From: Eucommia ulmoides
Taxonomy: Eukaryota > Streptophyta > Magnoliopsida > Garryales > Eucommiaceae
Length of the DNA stretch: 64,000 nt
Assembly: GCA_016647705.1 (NCBI GenBank)
Contig: CM028328.1
Coordinates: 35,626,501-35,690,500 of the forward strand
Direction of reading: 5' to 3'
Position numbers and translations under genes: made by a program. Below the pieces are notes generated by a model. The model had not been told where the DNA came from. It searched no databases and worked only from the letters and a program-made list of their open reading frames with translations. Of this stretch, positions 1-11,785 are shown piece by piece. The stretch's first letter is position 1; each line of letters opens with the position of its first letter.

Positions 1-673
1 GTAATTTACAGAGATTGAAAGACAGCTCTCAAAAGTAGGACAATGATCAATTTGGTGATATTTTTCAAAAGATTAAAACTGCCGAGGATGAGTGTTGAAA
101 AGGAACTTGGATATGCTGAGAAATGGTTCTCAAATCAATAGAGAATTCTTTTATAAAAGTGTAGCTATAAAAAACAGAAGTCGTTTATTTACAGACTTAA
201 AAAGTAGCCAAGGAGATTGGGTGGACAAGGTCACTGAGATGAGAGACAGATGTTAACAGAGTTACCTCTAACTAACCCAGGAAGGGCAACTCCATGATGG
301 TGTAAAAACAGTCCTGCTCAAGCAAGCTGCTTTTGCTTCACAAACTTCAGTTCTGGGCTTCTGGCTAACAGGATAAAGTACATTGCAGTGAATTCCTTTC
401 TATGGTTCATAGCTTCTCCCTTCGGTCTCTAATTTCAAGACCCAAAGAAACTTCTATCTACGCCCCAGATCCAAGAAAATGGAATGCTACTTCCTAAAGA
501 ATGCATGTTTAACTAATCTATACTTTCCTCACAAGTTCAAGTCAAGCTAGCAGCATCAAGCTCATTAAACTTTTCAATTCACAAATGGCATGATATTTTC
601 TTTCTTCATTCCCTCCGACTTATGTAAAGCTAACATAGACTCTGCAATTGGCCCACAAAGAGAGTCAATCTAA

Positions 674-1714
674 GAGCATCTCAACGGAGTACGCAGTCCA
701 GTCATCAAAACCTAAAAGTGCCAATTTGATGACTCAGGCTCAAAAAATTGTTCTCCAAGGAGTTAACCAAAAGGTACGCAAGATGCATACATTAGCAAGG
801 AGCACATATTAGCAGAGAGTGGGAGAGCGAAAGAGGGTCTACATATTTTGGAGGGAAGGGGATTTCAAAGTCATTGGTGATGAACTGTTCACCAACAGAT
901 ATAAGTTTCTACTATTGATTGTAAAAAAAAAAAAATAACAACAACAACAACGTAAATTCACACAAATTTGCATTTGAGTTGAGGTTTTGAACATACCTTC
1001 AACAATTTTTTTTTAAAAAAACTACCCTTTGTCTTCTTGACTGAAAAATTGTAAAAAAATGATTCCCACCAATTCTCTCATGTTTTGATCCATCTTTTAA
1101 TCTTCTTCATTTGTCTTTCTCCATAGGTTGTCAGCGGCTAGGGTGAATTCTTCTTAACACACTGCCTCTCTCTCTCTCTCTCTCCATATTTGAACATTTT
1201 AGTATTTGTGAAAGAAAGGGTATATGTACTGCTTAAATGGTTTTACAAAAGTTGTGGGCATGGGTTTCGTGGGTTTGGCTAGGCTTCGGTTTTGCAATTA
1301 ATCAACTTTTTTGTCTAGATTAAATTAACTTATTTGGTGGCTTTTGGGTTTATTTAAATAATTTTTGATTCATGTTAAGATTAAAGAATTTCTTAAGATG
1401 TTTGATCGTTGTCTATTTAGATTATTGAATCTCTTAATTAGAGTTTTAGTGCTTTTGAATGTAGAGCCTTTATTTATTATTTATCAGATGAACTTGTCCA
1501 GAATTTATTAAAAAATTACTTGAGTAATATTATTTATTAAATGTGTAGATGTAATATTGTTTATTAAACGTGTAGATACCTTCACAATCTTCTGGATTAC
1601 AAAAATCTTAAAATTTATGCATATTCATTTTTGCATACCATGATTGGGAAGCCTAAAACTTTAGACTATTCAAGTAACAAAATATGCTTTTGACTACTCT
1701 CCTTGGAGTTGCTC
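674..1714. mobile_element. probable non-autonomous DNA transposon with short inverted ends
   Basis: The left end starts GAGCATCTCAACGGAG. The right end, read on the other strand, starts GAGCAACTCCAAGGAG, so the two form an imperfect terminal inverted repeat of about 16 bp around 1.04 kb of noncoding AT-rich DNA. GAGCATCTCCAA-type ends are common in plant MITE-like families. The flanks (TAA on the left, TAT on the right) do not give a clean target duplication. The superfamily is not decided. Confidence 0.5.
1165..1185. repeat. (CT)n microsatellite
   Basis: About ten CT units inside the 674-1714 element. Confidence 0.5.
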
Positions 1715-2316
1715 TATGTCACCAAACCAGGTACTAAACAAGTCAAAGTCACAGAGCTAGACCAATCTTTTGAATTTTGCTTTCCCAAGGAAGGTGGCTC
1801 TGCTTTGGTCAAACAAATCACATGCTATTAGAGCTCGCATTTTCTATTTGGCTTCAGCTTGGCCAGCTGACCCAAGCACAATCTCACAAGAACAGAAACT
1901 ACAATACTTCTGTTCACCACATAATCCATCTGGAAACTCAGGTTTCATTTGAATGAGTGAAAGTGTTTATTGGCTAGTTGCTACCCTAGAATCCATACCA
2001 AGAAGACATCCTACTCAGACATCTTGGGTATTTATGGCCATAACTAAGATTGCTTTCTTACTTGGCAAGGAAAAAAAGGGGGTCCTTGCGAATTCAGTAG
2101 AATGTAGCACCTTTCCCTCCCCCAATTCCTCCCTGTTTCTGCGACTGCCGTGGAAGTGAAAACATGTCAAAACTCGGGAAGAGATTAATGCAACCTACAG
2201 TATAAATCAAGTTTTTTGGCCTGGGGATCGCACCCTTCTCTTCAAAGTTTAACCATATACCTACGTCTTCCAAAAATTATATATGTATATATATAGAGAG
2301 AGAGAGAGAGGTTTAC

Positions 2317-2432
2317 CTCAAATCCTCAGAGGCTTGTGTTAGGCTTTTGGTCAAACTTTCCACTTCCTTCAGCAAACCACTGTCACGTAGTTCTGCCAAT
2401 AACGGTTGAACATCTTCAGCCATGGCTTCAAT
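2317..2432 (-). CDS. TGD2: TGD2 exon 3
   Basis: 116 nt from acceptor CTCAG|ATTGAA to donor TTGAG|GTAAAC. It encodes IEAMAEDVQPLL, then DSGLLKEVESLTKSLTQ, the helical stretch that follows directly on LLTK of exon 2 in the family. It leaves phase 2, so a further exon is required. Confidence 0.5.
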
Positions 2433-5400
2433 CTGAGACATCACTACATCAAAAAATAAAAATTCCTGTGCATGAGAATTTATAGAAAATTGATTCTGAG
2501 CAAGGAACTTAAAGCTTGCCTAAACAGTAACCAAGATGCAAGCATACAGAGAAAAGCCAATGAATGCATTACCACATCCAATCTTGCACTTTAGTTTGCT
2601 AAACATGTCACCATATGACAGAAAGGGAAGGATACACATCACATCATTCTACACATAGTTATGTAGTGAAATAATTCACCAAACCATCTTCAACGGAAAG
2701 TTTGGTTTGAAGTAACGGAATGGAATAGAAAAAGGAATATAATTAATGTAAGAATCAAATAGGACTACTTGCAAAATCTCTATTTTATTCTATTGTTTGG
2801 TTGCCTTGTGTATCTAAAATAATGGAATTGTATTTGTAACATTTAAAATCAAATAAACATATATAATAACATACTAAAATATATATATAAAATTGAAAGT
2901 TAATATACTCATAATTATAAACTAAAAAATATCTTTATTTTCTTTGTAAGTACTCGTTTCTTCAAAATTTATACCCTCAACTTTCTATTGCTAGCACATT
3001 ATATCTAGGCACGTTCTCTCTATATATTTTTCCTACGATTAGTTTATCTATTACTACTCTCTAAAAATTACATTTCTAAATATATTAATCTCTCGACAAT
3101 TTTTTCTATTTGGAATTTTATTTTGTTTTGAGAGTGATAAAAAACATTCATTTTGATGGAATGAGTGTCATGCCACTCCTTGAAGCAATGCCATTCCTTC
3201 AGTTTTTATTCCAATGGAATCACAATATTTCATTCCATTGTATAACAAAACGAAAGAATGGAAATTAGTGGTGGAATTGTGATTCCATCCAACCAAACAT
3301 GCCGTTAGGGAATTATACTCAAATGAAAACTACCAACAAGCGGAACAAGAAGTCAATTGATGCAAAAACAATGGAAATGGAAATGGAAATGAAGTTAATT
3401 TTAATTTTAATAATAGTCTATATGATCTTTAGGGGTATGATTATTGTTCATCATTATTTACAACTTTTATTCTATTTAATTTATTATTGAGCTTCACTAA
3501 TAATCATCTAACCTAACTAAAGTTAATATTATCGGAGGTTATTGAAATAAAAAAGTATTTTAGCACAATGAACGCACGAATAATCTCCATGTCACATTGA
3601 ATTCAAATGCAATCGAGAATGATGGAAAGTTTAAATCAAATTATGGGAATTTATTACTAAGCAATTTTTTTTGTTATCAGCTTTTGGATTTCTTCAAATC
3701 CAATCCCGAGGTATAATAAACACTGATTATTATTCTTAAATTGGTAGAATTATGTGTATCAAAGTGGTTCAAATGTTTAAACTATTTTTACTATAGTTTT
3801 TGTTATATTTTGGAGTTGAGTTCTTTGTATTTAAACAATTATCAATTTGACTTCGGCTATGATATTTCGTGATGACAAGCATCTAAATGGAACGTTCTTT
3901 GTTTTGCAGTTTTAAATTTGGTGCATTTTGTTTTTTTTAAATAAATAGAAAGTAATTAGTTTGTGGTTACGCTTTTCTATGTATGGTTTGCTTGATTCAA
4001 ATTTGTTTTTCTTTACTGTGTTTAATATTAAATCTTTTTGCTATATCTATTTCATAATATTAAAAGTTATTTGCATTCTGAATTACTTCAATTTTAAGCT
4101 TTACTTGATTTAGATCACAATTTTTTTTCATTCTAACATCGTCTATTTGTTTGTGTTTAATTTTTTTATAGGTGATCAATAAGGATCACAACTCCCTTTT
4201 TGGTGTTTGTATTGGCATTGACAACAAAATAGATGAGTAAAGAATATTTTCACGTACTTCTCATATTGTATCTTTTGAATTTTTATTTTTTACCAATTAG
4301 ATTGTATGTTTTGGAATTTTACTTTAAATTCTTGAGTATATGTACATGAATTATGCTTTTCTATTTTTTTTTTTATATTTTTTCACTACCTTATAACCCA
4401 TGCCTGAAACCACAATTTGAGAAGGAAAAAATAACCTTAGGATTGTTTCATATTAGGGTTATTTTTAAAATTGAGCCTTCAAACAAGGGTTATACGCTAG
4501 TGTGTGAATATATGGTCATTCAAACACATAAAAATACTGTATGAAGATTTTCATGTACTTTTCATATTTTATCCTTTGATTTATTTATTTTTTCCAATTA
4601 GGCTGTATTTTTTGGAATTTCATTTTTATTTCACGAGTAGACCTACAAGAATTATGCTTTTCTATTTTTTCTTTATATTTTTTATTAGCTTATAGCCTGT
4701 GTCTAAAGCTACAATTAAAAAAATAACCTTACGATTATTTCATATTAAGGTTATTTTTTAAAATCATGCCTTCAAGCATAGGTTATACGCTAGTATGTAT
4801 ATATCTATATATATATGAATATTTGGTCATCCATACACATCAAAATACTGAACTAGAGTCCTAAAAGAAATAGAAATTAAACTTCAAATTGCCCCAAACA
4901 AAAACCTAATTGTCATTAGTACATCATATGCTAAACATCAAAATATCTACTTCTACTCCCTCCATTCATTGCTCATGAGCCTACTAGCACTGCTGGAGGT
5001 CATTAAGTAACAACAACAACTAAGCATTTGTTCCACTTATGTAGGGTCGGCTACATGAATCCGTTTACGCTATAGTGATCGATCAAGGGTCATCCCCTCA
5101 GTCAGGTTTAACTAAAGAAATAATTATGGGAATGGAGTCGGAAGATGAATATGCATGTTCTAGAGTGTTGAAAAAGTGCCCAAACAAGAAATTAATTACA
5201 ATATATTAGGGGACAAATTTAGGTTGTAGATTGTAGAATTAAGTATATTGGCATGCCCACACCATGTCGAGCACGGATACGTTAGTCTACAAGAAGTTTC
5301 AGTGCTTCCTAGGTTAAACCTTAAGGGGTTCAAAGTTTCGAAGCATTTATATAGACATCTTACATTTATCTCATGTATCAGTCACTTTAAACATTTATAT

Positions 5401-6588
5401 TAGACATCAAAATACTTCAAGTAATTATGTTAATACCTAGTATGAAGTGATGTAAGATACTCATTGTATATTTTTTAAGGCCATAGGACATATTTTCCTA
5501 CATAAATGATAAAACTAGTTCGTCAAAACATTAAGCAATACAGGAAGTCGAATCTTATTTACTAATATAGGTGAATTTTAATTCACTAACACAGTTTCCT
5601 ATCACTCAACAAAGCCCATGAGACACGCACATCACACCTTTGTAAGCAGAGGTCTGGCTTCTTCTATGACAGACGAAACTCTCATAGCCAATGAATAGGT
5701 ATTTGCAACACCTATATCTTCCACGTCACGTCCAAGGCGAGTGAATATCCCAACCAAAGCATCCAAGCTCACGCCTTGATATCCCTTTATCTTTTGCCTG
5801 TCGCATACAATTTGACCTTCTTTAACACAATCTGCGTCAAGTGGCCCTACCGAAGGGGTCGGGATTGGATCTCGAGGTGTTATGTCAATTAAAGTTTCCA
5901 TAAGAAGACCAGACTGGTTCACCTCAACCAGCGAATTTCGAGGTATTATAATTTTATCATCTTCAACCTAGAAACATAAAAGTCATGCATATAAGCAAAA
6001 ACTAATGGATATACTGATCAAGAATTCAAACTGAGTAACAGACTTTGGCTTTCAGCTCACCTCAACAACTGCTTCAATACTTCTTAACGAAGGATTAACC
6101 CGAACGACATTACCGATGGTAACCCCTCTTATCCTAACAGGTGTTCCAGTGGAAATCCCACAAGCTTGAGCAAACTCAAACACAGCCAAGTACTTGCGGA
6201 ACTTGGATCGAAGCTGAAACCCTCTCAACCAAACCAGAGTAAGGGCAAGAAGAATGGTGCCGGACACGAGGAACAACCCAACCCCACCCTCCCAAATGCT
6301 CCTCCTACCAAACCCGAAATCGCTTAACGGACGGAGCGTCTGCCTCCAAATATTCCGGGGAACATCTAAAACAACTGAAATCGGGTTTTTCGTTTCGGAT
6401 GATGAAATGGAGTTTTCTGCTTGTCCCGTATCAGCAGATGTAGCTCTCGCAGCGAAAAATCTCCTTTTCATAGGCCTTGATGGTAGGCAAGGCATCGAAT
6501 TCACCGAACCACCTCTTCGAGGTGTAGTCAAATGTGAAAACAACATAGTAGGGTTTGCCGAAACATGGAAAAGTGTATTTCGTACCAT
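2317..6588 (-). CDS. TGD2: TGD2-like MCE/MlaD-domain chloroplast lipid-transport protein (3 exons seen, 3' end missing)
   Basis: Encodes the plant homologue of bacterial MlaD. In Arabidopsis, TGD2 sits in the inner chloroplast envelope with TGD1 (permease) and TGD3 (ATPase) and moves ER-derived lipid, with phosphatidic acid as proposed ligand, into the plastid. Three exons (6588-6061, 5967-5638, 2432-2317) join in frame at GT-AG sites to give 325 residues. Residues 1-65 form a basic, Ser-rich likely transit peptide. DVPRNIWRQTL at 75-85 is a family signature. One membrane segment lies at about 103-122. The MCE domain follows, with GTPVRIRGVTIG at 148-159 and IIIPRNSLVEVNQSGLL in exon 2. The start at 6588 gives a protein aligned with the Arabidopsis N-terminus from memory. 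An in-frame ATG at 6762 would add 58 residues and is less likely. The last about 60 residues expected from the family were not found in 1-2316, so the terminal exon is probably left of the window. Identity is confident. Confidence 0.5.
2692..3306. mobile_element. MITE with AACGG..GTTTGGTT inverted ends
   Basis: A 615-bp noncoding block. The left end reads AACGGAAAGTTTGGTTTGA and the right end, on the other strand, AACGGCATGTTTGGTTGGA, followed on both sides by GGAATGGAAT/GATGGAAT-type sequence. The inner part is very AT-rich. The inverted ends and size fit a plant MITE. No clear target duplication was seen, so hAT or PIF/Harbinger origin is undecided. Confidence 0.5.
4236..4855. repeat. diverged tandem duplication, period about 293-310 bp
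   Basis: Copy 1 (about 4236-4543) and copy 2 (about 4544-4855) share the same order of landmarks: CACGTACTT or CATGTACTT, GAATTATGCTTTTCTATTTT, TTATAGCC/TTATAACC, then GGTTATACGCTAGT and a GGTCAT..CACATMAAAATACTG end. Divergence is roughly 20 percent by eye. It lies wholly inside TGD2 intron 2. Confidence 0.5.
5008..5122 (-). mobile_element. RTE-clade LINE, extreme 3' end only
   Basis: Reverse-strand sequence closely matches the last about 115 bp of the RTE LINE at 41490-43725, including the ORF tail (DRSL...KRI.VADPT then stop) and the terminal (TTG)n. The two share the segment GATCGATCACTAT and CCGACCCTACATAAGTGG. It is 5'-truncated to almost nothing, a usual outcome of target-primed reverse transcription. 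Confidence 0.5.
5638..5967 (-). CDS. TGD2: TGD2 exon 2
   Basis: 110 codons between a TAG|GTTGAAG acceptor and an AAG|GTGTGA donor, phase 0 at both ends. It encodes the rest of the MCE domain and the start of the C-terminal helical region (VSLDALVGIFTRLG, then VIEEARPLLTK). The intron to exon 1 is only 93 bp (5968-6060). Confidence 0.5.
6061..6588 (-). CDS. TGD2: TGD2 exon 1
   Basis: 176 codons from ATG at 6588 to a GAG|GTGAGC donor (phase 0). It covers the transit peptide, the single membrane anchor and the first strands of the MCE domain. An open frame of 134 codons on the plus strand here is only its shadow. Confidence 0.5.
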
Positions 6589-6934
6589 CTTACAGGAATC
6601 CGAAGGCAATTTCGGGCAATTTCCTAGAATGGCACTGCAAATCCCGCTCCAATTATGAGCGATTTGCAGTGAGATTTGGAAGTACTGATTTGATGATTCG
6701 TAGTGGGATTGTTGGTAAGAACAGTAAGTAATGAAAGAATTGGGAGATGCTCGAAAATCCAATGAATCTAAACCCTCAAGGAACTATTTCTAAGAACGAA
6801 TCAGAGAGCGAGAACAAACTATACTACACAGGTTTAAGCCTGCGCACAGCGCTACCCATTCGTTCGCAAATCAGTCTAATTTGCAAGTAGTTGAACCAAC
6901 GGCCTGTACCCCGGCTTTTGAAATTACTTGCTAT

Positions 6935-6961
6935 GGCCCAACACAATTTCTGTCAGGCCCA
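6935..6961 (-). promoter_or_regulatory. two Site II-type TGGGCC elements upstream of TGD2
   Basis: GGCCCA occurs at 6935-6940 and 6956-6961, i.e. TGGGCC twice on the gene's strand about 350-375 bp before the ATG. Site II (TGGGCY) motifs are typical of housekeeping plant promoters bound by TCP factors. No convincing TATA box was picked out between them and the ATG. Confidence 0.5.
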
Positions 6962-7189
6962 TGATGGCGCGAGAGATGACTGAACTTTTCTCACAAAGAA
7001 ACAGAGCTCTATCTAAATCCAAATCCTAAATCGATCCAAATTGAATATCTAAGAGTCAATGTCCAAATTAGATATCTAGCAGTCAATGTACAAAATGGGT
7101 ATATGAGTTGGATGTCTACACACCCGACATGGATACCAATAGCATGTCCATAGAGGGCTTTCCAATTTGATTAAAAATATCTTCATTGC

Positions 7190-8996
7190 ATGAGTTAGGG
7201 GTACAATTGACTAAATCAATCATTTGATTTGAAAATTCAGCCAACTAATCTTAACTGAAATTTGATTTTTTTAAAGATAGATTCAATGGGTCGACTGAAT
7301 GAGTGATTCAATTTACTGGTTGTTATAGGGTCTAGAATAATTTTAAAATTTATCAAAACAGTCGACTGATCCAATTAACTAGTCAACTGGTTGATATTGG
7401 TTCCCAGTGCTTTTATGAAATGGGTTGAAACAGTCAATTGAATTGATGAACCAATCGACTGATGGATTCAAGTTCCAAGGAGTTTTGAAATTTGAGATGA
7501 TTTGGTCAACTGCTTTGCCAAAACGGTCAACTAATTGAATCAGGTTTTCAGAATCTTTGGTAGAAATTTCAATTCAGTCGACTGAATGGACAAACAATCG
7601 ACTGATTTTGTTTGATTTTTCAAAAGTTTTGAGCATTTTCTTGAGATATTCTTTACCTCGTTAATAACAATAAATATTTCTAAATTATTTTTTAATATTC
7701 TGAAATGATATTATTATATTAGAATTATTTCTAAAGATATTTTTTAAAGGAATATTTTTGAAAATGAGGATTTTAACAAAATTCCATTTTGGTGCTCAAG
7801 GTTTTTGATTTCCTAATTTGTTTGGTAAAACCTACTTGATCTATATTTTTGGCCAGTCAAATTAATTGATTTTTTACTTGAATTTGGACCTTGTTGTGGT
7901 TGGCTTTTTAGTCAAATTAGCTGACATTGGTTGTGAATAGTAAGAGACAAAGGTGTTGGGGGGGAGGTTGAATTGTGGAGAAACTAGACCTAAAACTAGC
8001 CGTCGGAGGGTTCAACATTTCAACTTATTTTAAGCTGCATTTTTCACTTTAAGAATATAGATCTTGAGAGCTTAATATTTAGATTTTGAAGAAGAGATAG
8101 TATTATTCAAAATATTCAAAGAGAGAGAGAGAAAAAAAGAGAGCTTGAAATCTAAGAAAGTCTGTAGAGCAATTTGTGATAGTTTTTCTGTGGGAAAAAC
8201 TTTTGATTCTTAAAGCAAAATTTGTGTCATTGGAATTCTTTGCATTGATTCATACATTCTACTGAACATTCAATGAGATTGTGCTTTATTATTATCTTGT
8301 CTCTATGATTTAAAGTATTTATATATTTTGTGTTATATCTAGAAATATCTTTTGATTAGATTTTAACTTGAAATATGAAATTAAAATTTGATTATGAAAT
8401 CGTTTTATGAAAACTCATTGATTTTTATATTGAATATTAATTTTACAGTGTGTTAAAGGATTTGATTTATCTGGGATATTTGATTATGTGCTTTATTGTT
8501 TTAAAAATTAGATATACATTACACGATTGTTAAATTGATTATCTTATAAATCGTGTGTACTTCTATAACATCTACATCGGGTTGAACAATGAATTTAATA
8601 TCTATAAGCGTTGATAGAAACTCTGTCAGAAAAACAAAGATTTTTTTTCCCGTATTTTATGAGGATTGTAGCTCCGACTTAAACGTACCTAGTTTAAGTG
8701 AGAATGTGTATGTTCAAACAGGACTATACGGGTTTGACTCTCACTTGGGAAGAGTAACAAAATTAATGAATTAATTCCCTGCGAGAGCTTAGGGGAGTAG
8801 ACGAAAGTAAGAGTAGCTTGACGAACTACTATAAAATATTGGTGTCAAGTTTTTCTATCTTTATTTGTTTGTGTGTGCCTAGATATACACTTTCATATAA
8901 ACGTTAACACATGCAAAATTTGAATATGTATAAATTAATTGGATTAAATTTTAAAACTACCAAATTCATGTCCCCTCTTGGTTAGACCTTTGGGAG
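7190..8996 (+). mobile_element. fossil Copia-type long LTR fragment
   Basis: It resembles in layout the LTRs at 49411-51609 and 55611-57757. First comes a block of TCGACTGA/GGTCAACTG motifs (7280-7610). Next is a TTGAGAGCTT-type leader region with GAGA runs (about 8060-8170). A GATTATGTGCTTTATT segment follows, then a CCCTGCGAGAGCTTAGGGGA segment, and an end like ACCAAATTCATGTCCCCTCTTGG. The left boundary is uncertain. No coding part accompanies it. It is old and probably incomplete. Confidence 0.5.
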
Positions 8997-9822
8997 AATA
9001 AATATTTATGATTTCTTGAGTGATTCTTGAGTGAGCACTAAACATTAGTGAGTCAAAGTATCATATTCATTGTAAAGAGTGTCTTGAGATCCAAGGTTGA
9101 TTTTGTAAGTTAGATTACAAAAACATTATAGCGATGTGTTGAGAGAGTGTAGTTCATTGATATATCGAAGGAAAAAGATCTTAAAAGAATAGAACAACAA
9201 AGAATCAACATGCGAATAAGTTGATGATACCAAAGGATGAGCCTTTTGATGTGTTAAATAGTGATGAACCGATCTTGCAAGAAAGAAGATCAAGTTGAAC
9301 GGCGTTTTGATGTCACCAGGGAAATGAGATCAACCGATCAATATCTTCGAGGAAAGAAGATCAACAACTTAATCTCCCACAGAGCAATAGAGGTTTGGTG
9401 TTTCTCTACCGGGGAAGTGAGAGGGTGTTTATCTCTATCAGGAAAGTAAGATATGGTGTATTCTCTACCTGGGAAGTAAGAAGGTGTTTATCTATGATTG
9501 TGTTCTCTACCGAAGAAGTGAGAGTATAAGAGTTTTGATCTACGTTTGGGAAGATAAATCAATTTGATTAGTAGATTAGAACTCTTTTTCTAGAGCGTAG
9601 AATTGCCGAACTAATATAAATCTTTTGTGTGTTGTCGTTTGCTTGTCTCTATCCTTACTCTTTATATTGTGTATTTTGGTTTGATTAGTTATTCCATTTC
9701 ACACACAAGCGCAAGAATTAACTAAGATTGAATTTATATTTTAGTACATAAATTTTATAGTAGAAAGGAAAAGTTTTAAAAGACCCAATTCACCCCCTCT
9801 TGGGTCAATCTCTAGGGCAACA
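8997..9822 (+). mobile_element. second fossil Copia-type LTR fragment ending ..GGGCAACA
   Basis: It ends ACCCAATTCACCCCCTCTTGG.. CTAGGGCAACA, the same terminal wording as the Copia LTR that ends at 51609. A short minisatellite lies at 9385-9530, with a unit like GGTGTTTCTCTACCGGGGAAGTGAGA of about 35-40 bp and about four imperfect copies. It is joined directly to the previous LTR fragment. No TSD was recognised. Confidence 0.5.
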
Positions 9823-10726
9823 CTCAAGTTCCACAAGATTACTCAGCCTTGAGACTACGGCAGACTATGTACAAATACCCTTAACACGGGCCTTGATCTA
9901 TTTCTCAATATTTATTAAATCTTGTTATACAATAAAAAAGTATCGAATGGTTGATTAAAAGGGTAAAAATCCCTTAATCTTATGAATTTCACGAGGATTA
10001 ATGGGGATTGACCCAAACATGAGAAAGAATTACCAAAAACAAATCTTCCCATCACTATAAATATAATAAGGGATTGTCTAGAAAATTTATGTACTTTCTC
10101 ATTTGGGTATACTCTTCCAAATTTTAACAAAACTTAAACACTGCTAATTCACATACTAGAAGTACAATGCCAGTAGGCCCACCTGCGTATGTAATGTTAT
10201 GTAGGAATCCGAGCTAAAGAAGGTTGTGTTGTAAATCGAAGGTGCACAATATCTGACGACCCAAATTTAGGCAACATCAAATTGGTGTTGTTTATAAAAA
10301 GAAGTTATAATTTCTTACCATTGAGAAATTTTCATGGTTACGATTTGATCCGGAATCATGACCATCGGCTAAGAAACTAACAGGTAATAGATTCAAACCA
10401 TAGATCCAGGCACGAATTCATTAGGTGAATCTCATACATTAATAATGTAGATGATGGGAGAGATACGAGACATCTACTAAATGAATTTAGATCATGCAAT
10501 AACTTATCAAGAAGACTTAACTGCAACCAACATTGTCATTACCATAAGGATATGTCCCTCTTTAGAGTGAGTCACAGGACATAACAGATGAAGAATGAAG
10601 AGACTGACAAGAATGACATTGGGAAGATGAGTCAAATTCAGAAATAGTCAAGTGAATTCAATTTAGTCGACCGCTTTGAGACTCAAAAAAATGGACCCAT
10701 TTGCTTAGTGACACATACAATATTAG
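9823..10726. other. gene-free spacer, possibly a further LTR remnant
   Basis: No coding capacity. A TATAAATA stretch near 10059 followed by a leader-like segment, and CAACATCAAATTGGTG near 10273, are reminiscent of a small Gypsy LTR plus primer site. This was not supported by a second copy in the window. Confidence 0.5.
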
Positions 10727-11737
10727 TGACACATCCCCTATTTTGATAGCAGAGTAAGTAAAGATCAGGAAGAAGAGGACACAAGTTTCATCATCTCTCT
10801 CTAAGTCCTCCAAATCCATTCATTTTTTGAAAATGAGTTTTCAAGGGTTTTTCTAAGCTTCGGTTTTGAAAACTTCTTTGGATCGGGATTTGAGTTGAAA
10901 CCGGAGTCGCTACCTAACATGGGTTAAATGGTGTGCTAGGTCACTGGAAGTTTTAGAATTTTTTTTTTTTTTTTTTGAAATGACCATTGTTTTGCCTCGG
11001 AAAGGTCTTGTAACTGAGATTTCTTTAAGTTCGAGGTTCGGTTATGTTTGGGGAAGGTTTTACGCACCCCAAGACACTTGTCCGAAGATGGTACCTCAGT
11101 CTAAATGAATATTCACTTTTAAACAAAGTCCAAGTAATTTTCATCAGTTTGCTTATCAAAATAATTCCCTTTTTTAGTTTTTTTTTTATGCATTTTTGAC
11201 ATGATATGATTATAAAGAAAGTAAATACTACGCTAACTAGTCAGCGACAACCCAATAGCAGTATATATGATATAGAAATATAAATGACTGAACCTTATAA
11301 AAGGCTTCCTACATAACCCTGTTTTCACAGGGAATCAGGTTGACATGTAGTTTCAACATGCAAAATGATATGAAATTAAATGTTTTTGAATTTTTTTTAA
11401 AGACCAAACCTTATAAAGATTGCCTACATATCCTAGTAAACACGGGGAATCAAGTCGACATGTAGTTCCAAGCATACAAACTAAGACTAAATTATTTAGA
11501 TATGTGATTACGTGGGTTGCCTACGTATCTCAGGTCAATGAGAATTGGGTCATCATGTAGTTTGTTTATGCAACATGTACTGATTTTAGTTGGTTTTAGT
11601 TATTAAACAAAATATGAATTATTCAATGATATGTGGATAATCTCTTTGATTTTGTCAAGAACACCTCAACCGAACTCATTTGTTTTGGTTAGATTAGTGT
11701 TAGTATGTGAATTGTTAGTTGTAAATTACAGAAAATA

Positions 11738-11739
<2 letters not shown>

Positions 11740-11785
<46 letters not shown>
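11740..11785. repeat. (CA)n(TA)n microsatellite in LTR copy A
   Basis: About 16 CA units followed by about 7 TA units. Confidence 0.5.

Larger units (their letters stand above)
1..2316 (-). other. TGD2 intron 3 (partial) or sequence downstream
   Basis: AT-rich sequence with no recognisable coding exon on either strand. The expected last TGD2 residues were looked for on the minus strand and not found. It contains a probable non-autonomous DNA transposon (674-1714), a short (CT)n at 1165-1185 and an (AG)n run at 2293-2310 just inside the splice donor. Small open frames at 1770-2159 have no recognisable domain. Confidence 0.5.
2433..5637 (-). other. TGD2 intron 2 (3.2 kb)
   Basis: Bounded by the AAG|GTGTGA donor at 5637 and the CTCAG acceptor at 2433. 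No exon is needed, because exons 2 and 3 join in phase 0. It holds a MITE (2692-3306), a tandem duplication (4236-4855) and a short RTE 3' end (5008-5122). The rest is AT-rich with nothing recognised. Confidence 0.5.

Noticed and set aside
920-955. A-rich run followed by (CAA)n, like the RTE tail
   Set aside because: The adjacent sequence does not match the RTE 3' end seen at 5008 and 43600-43725.
6254-6658. 134-codon open frame on the plus strand
   Set aside because: It lies wholly opposite TGD2 exon 1, whose minus-strand product has clear family signatures.
10260-10300. possible Gypsy primer-binding site near CAACATCAAATTGGTG
   Set aside because: The match to TTTGGCGCCGTCTGTGGG-type sites is weak and no LTR pair supports it.
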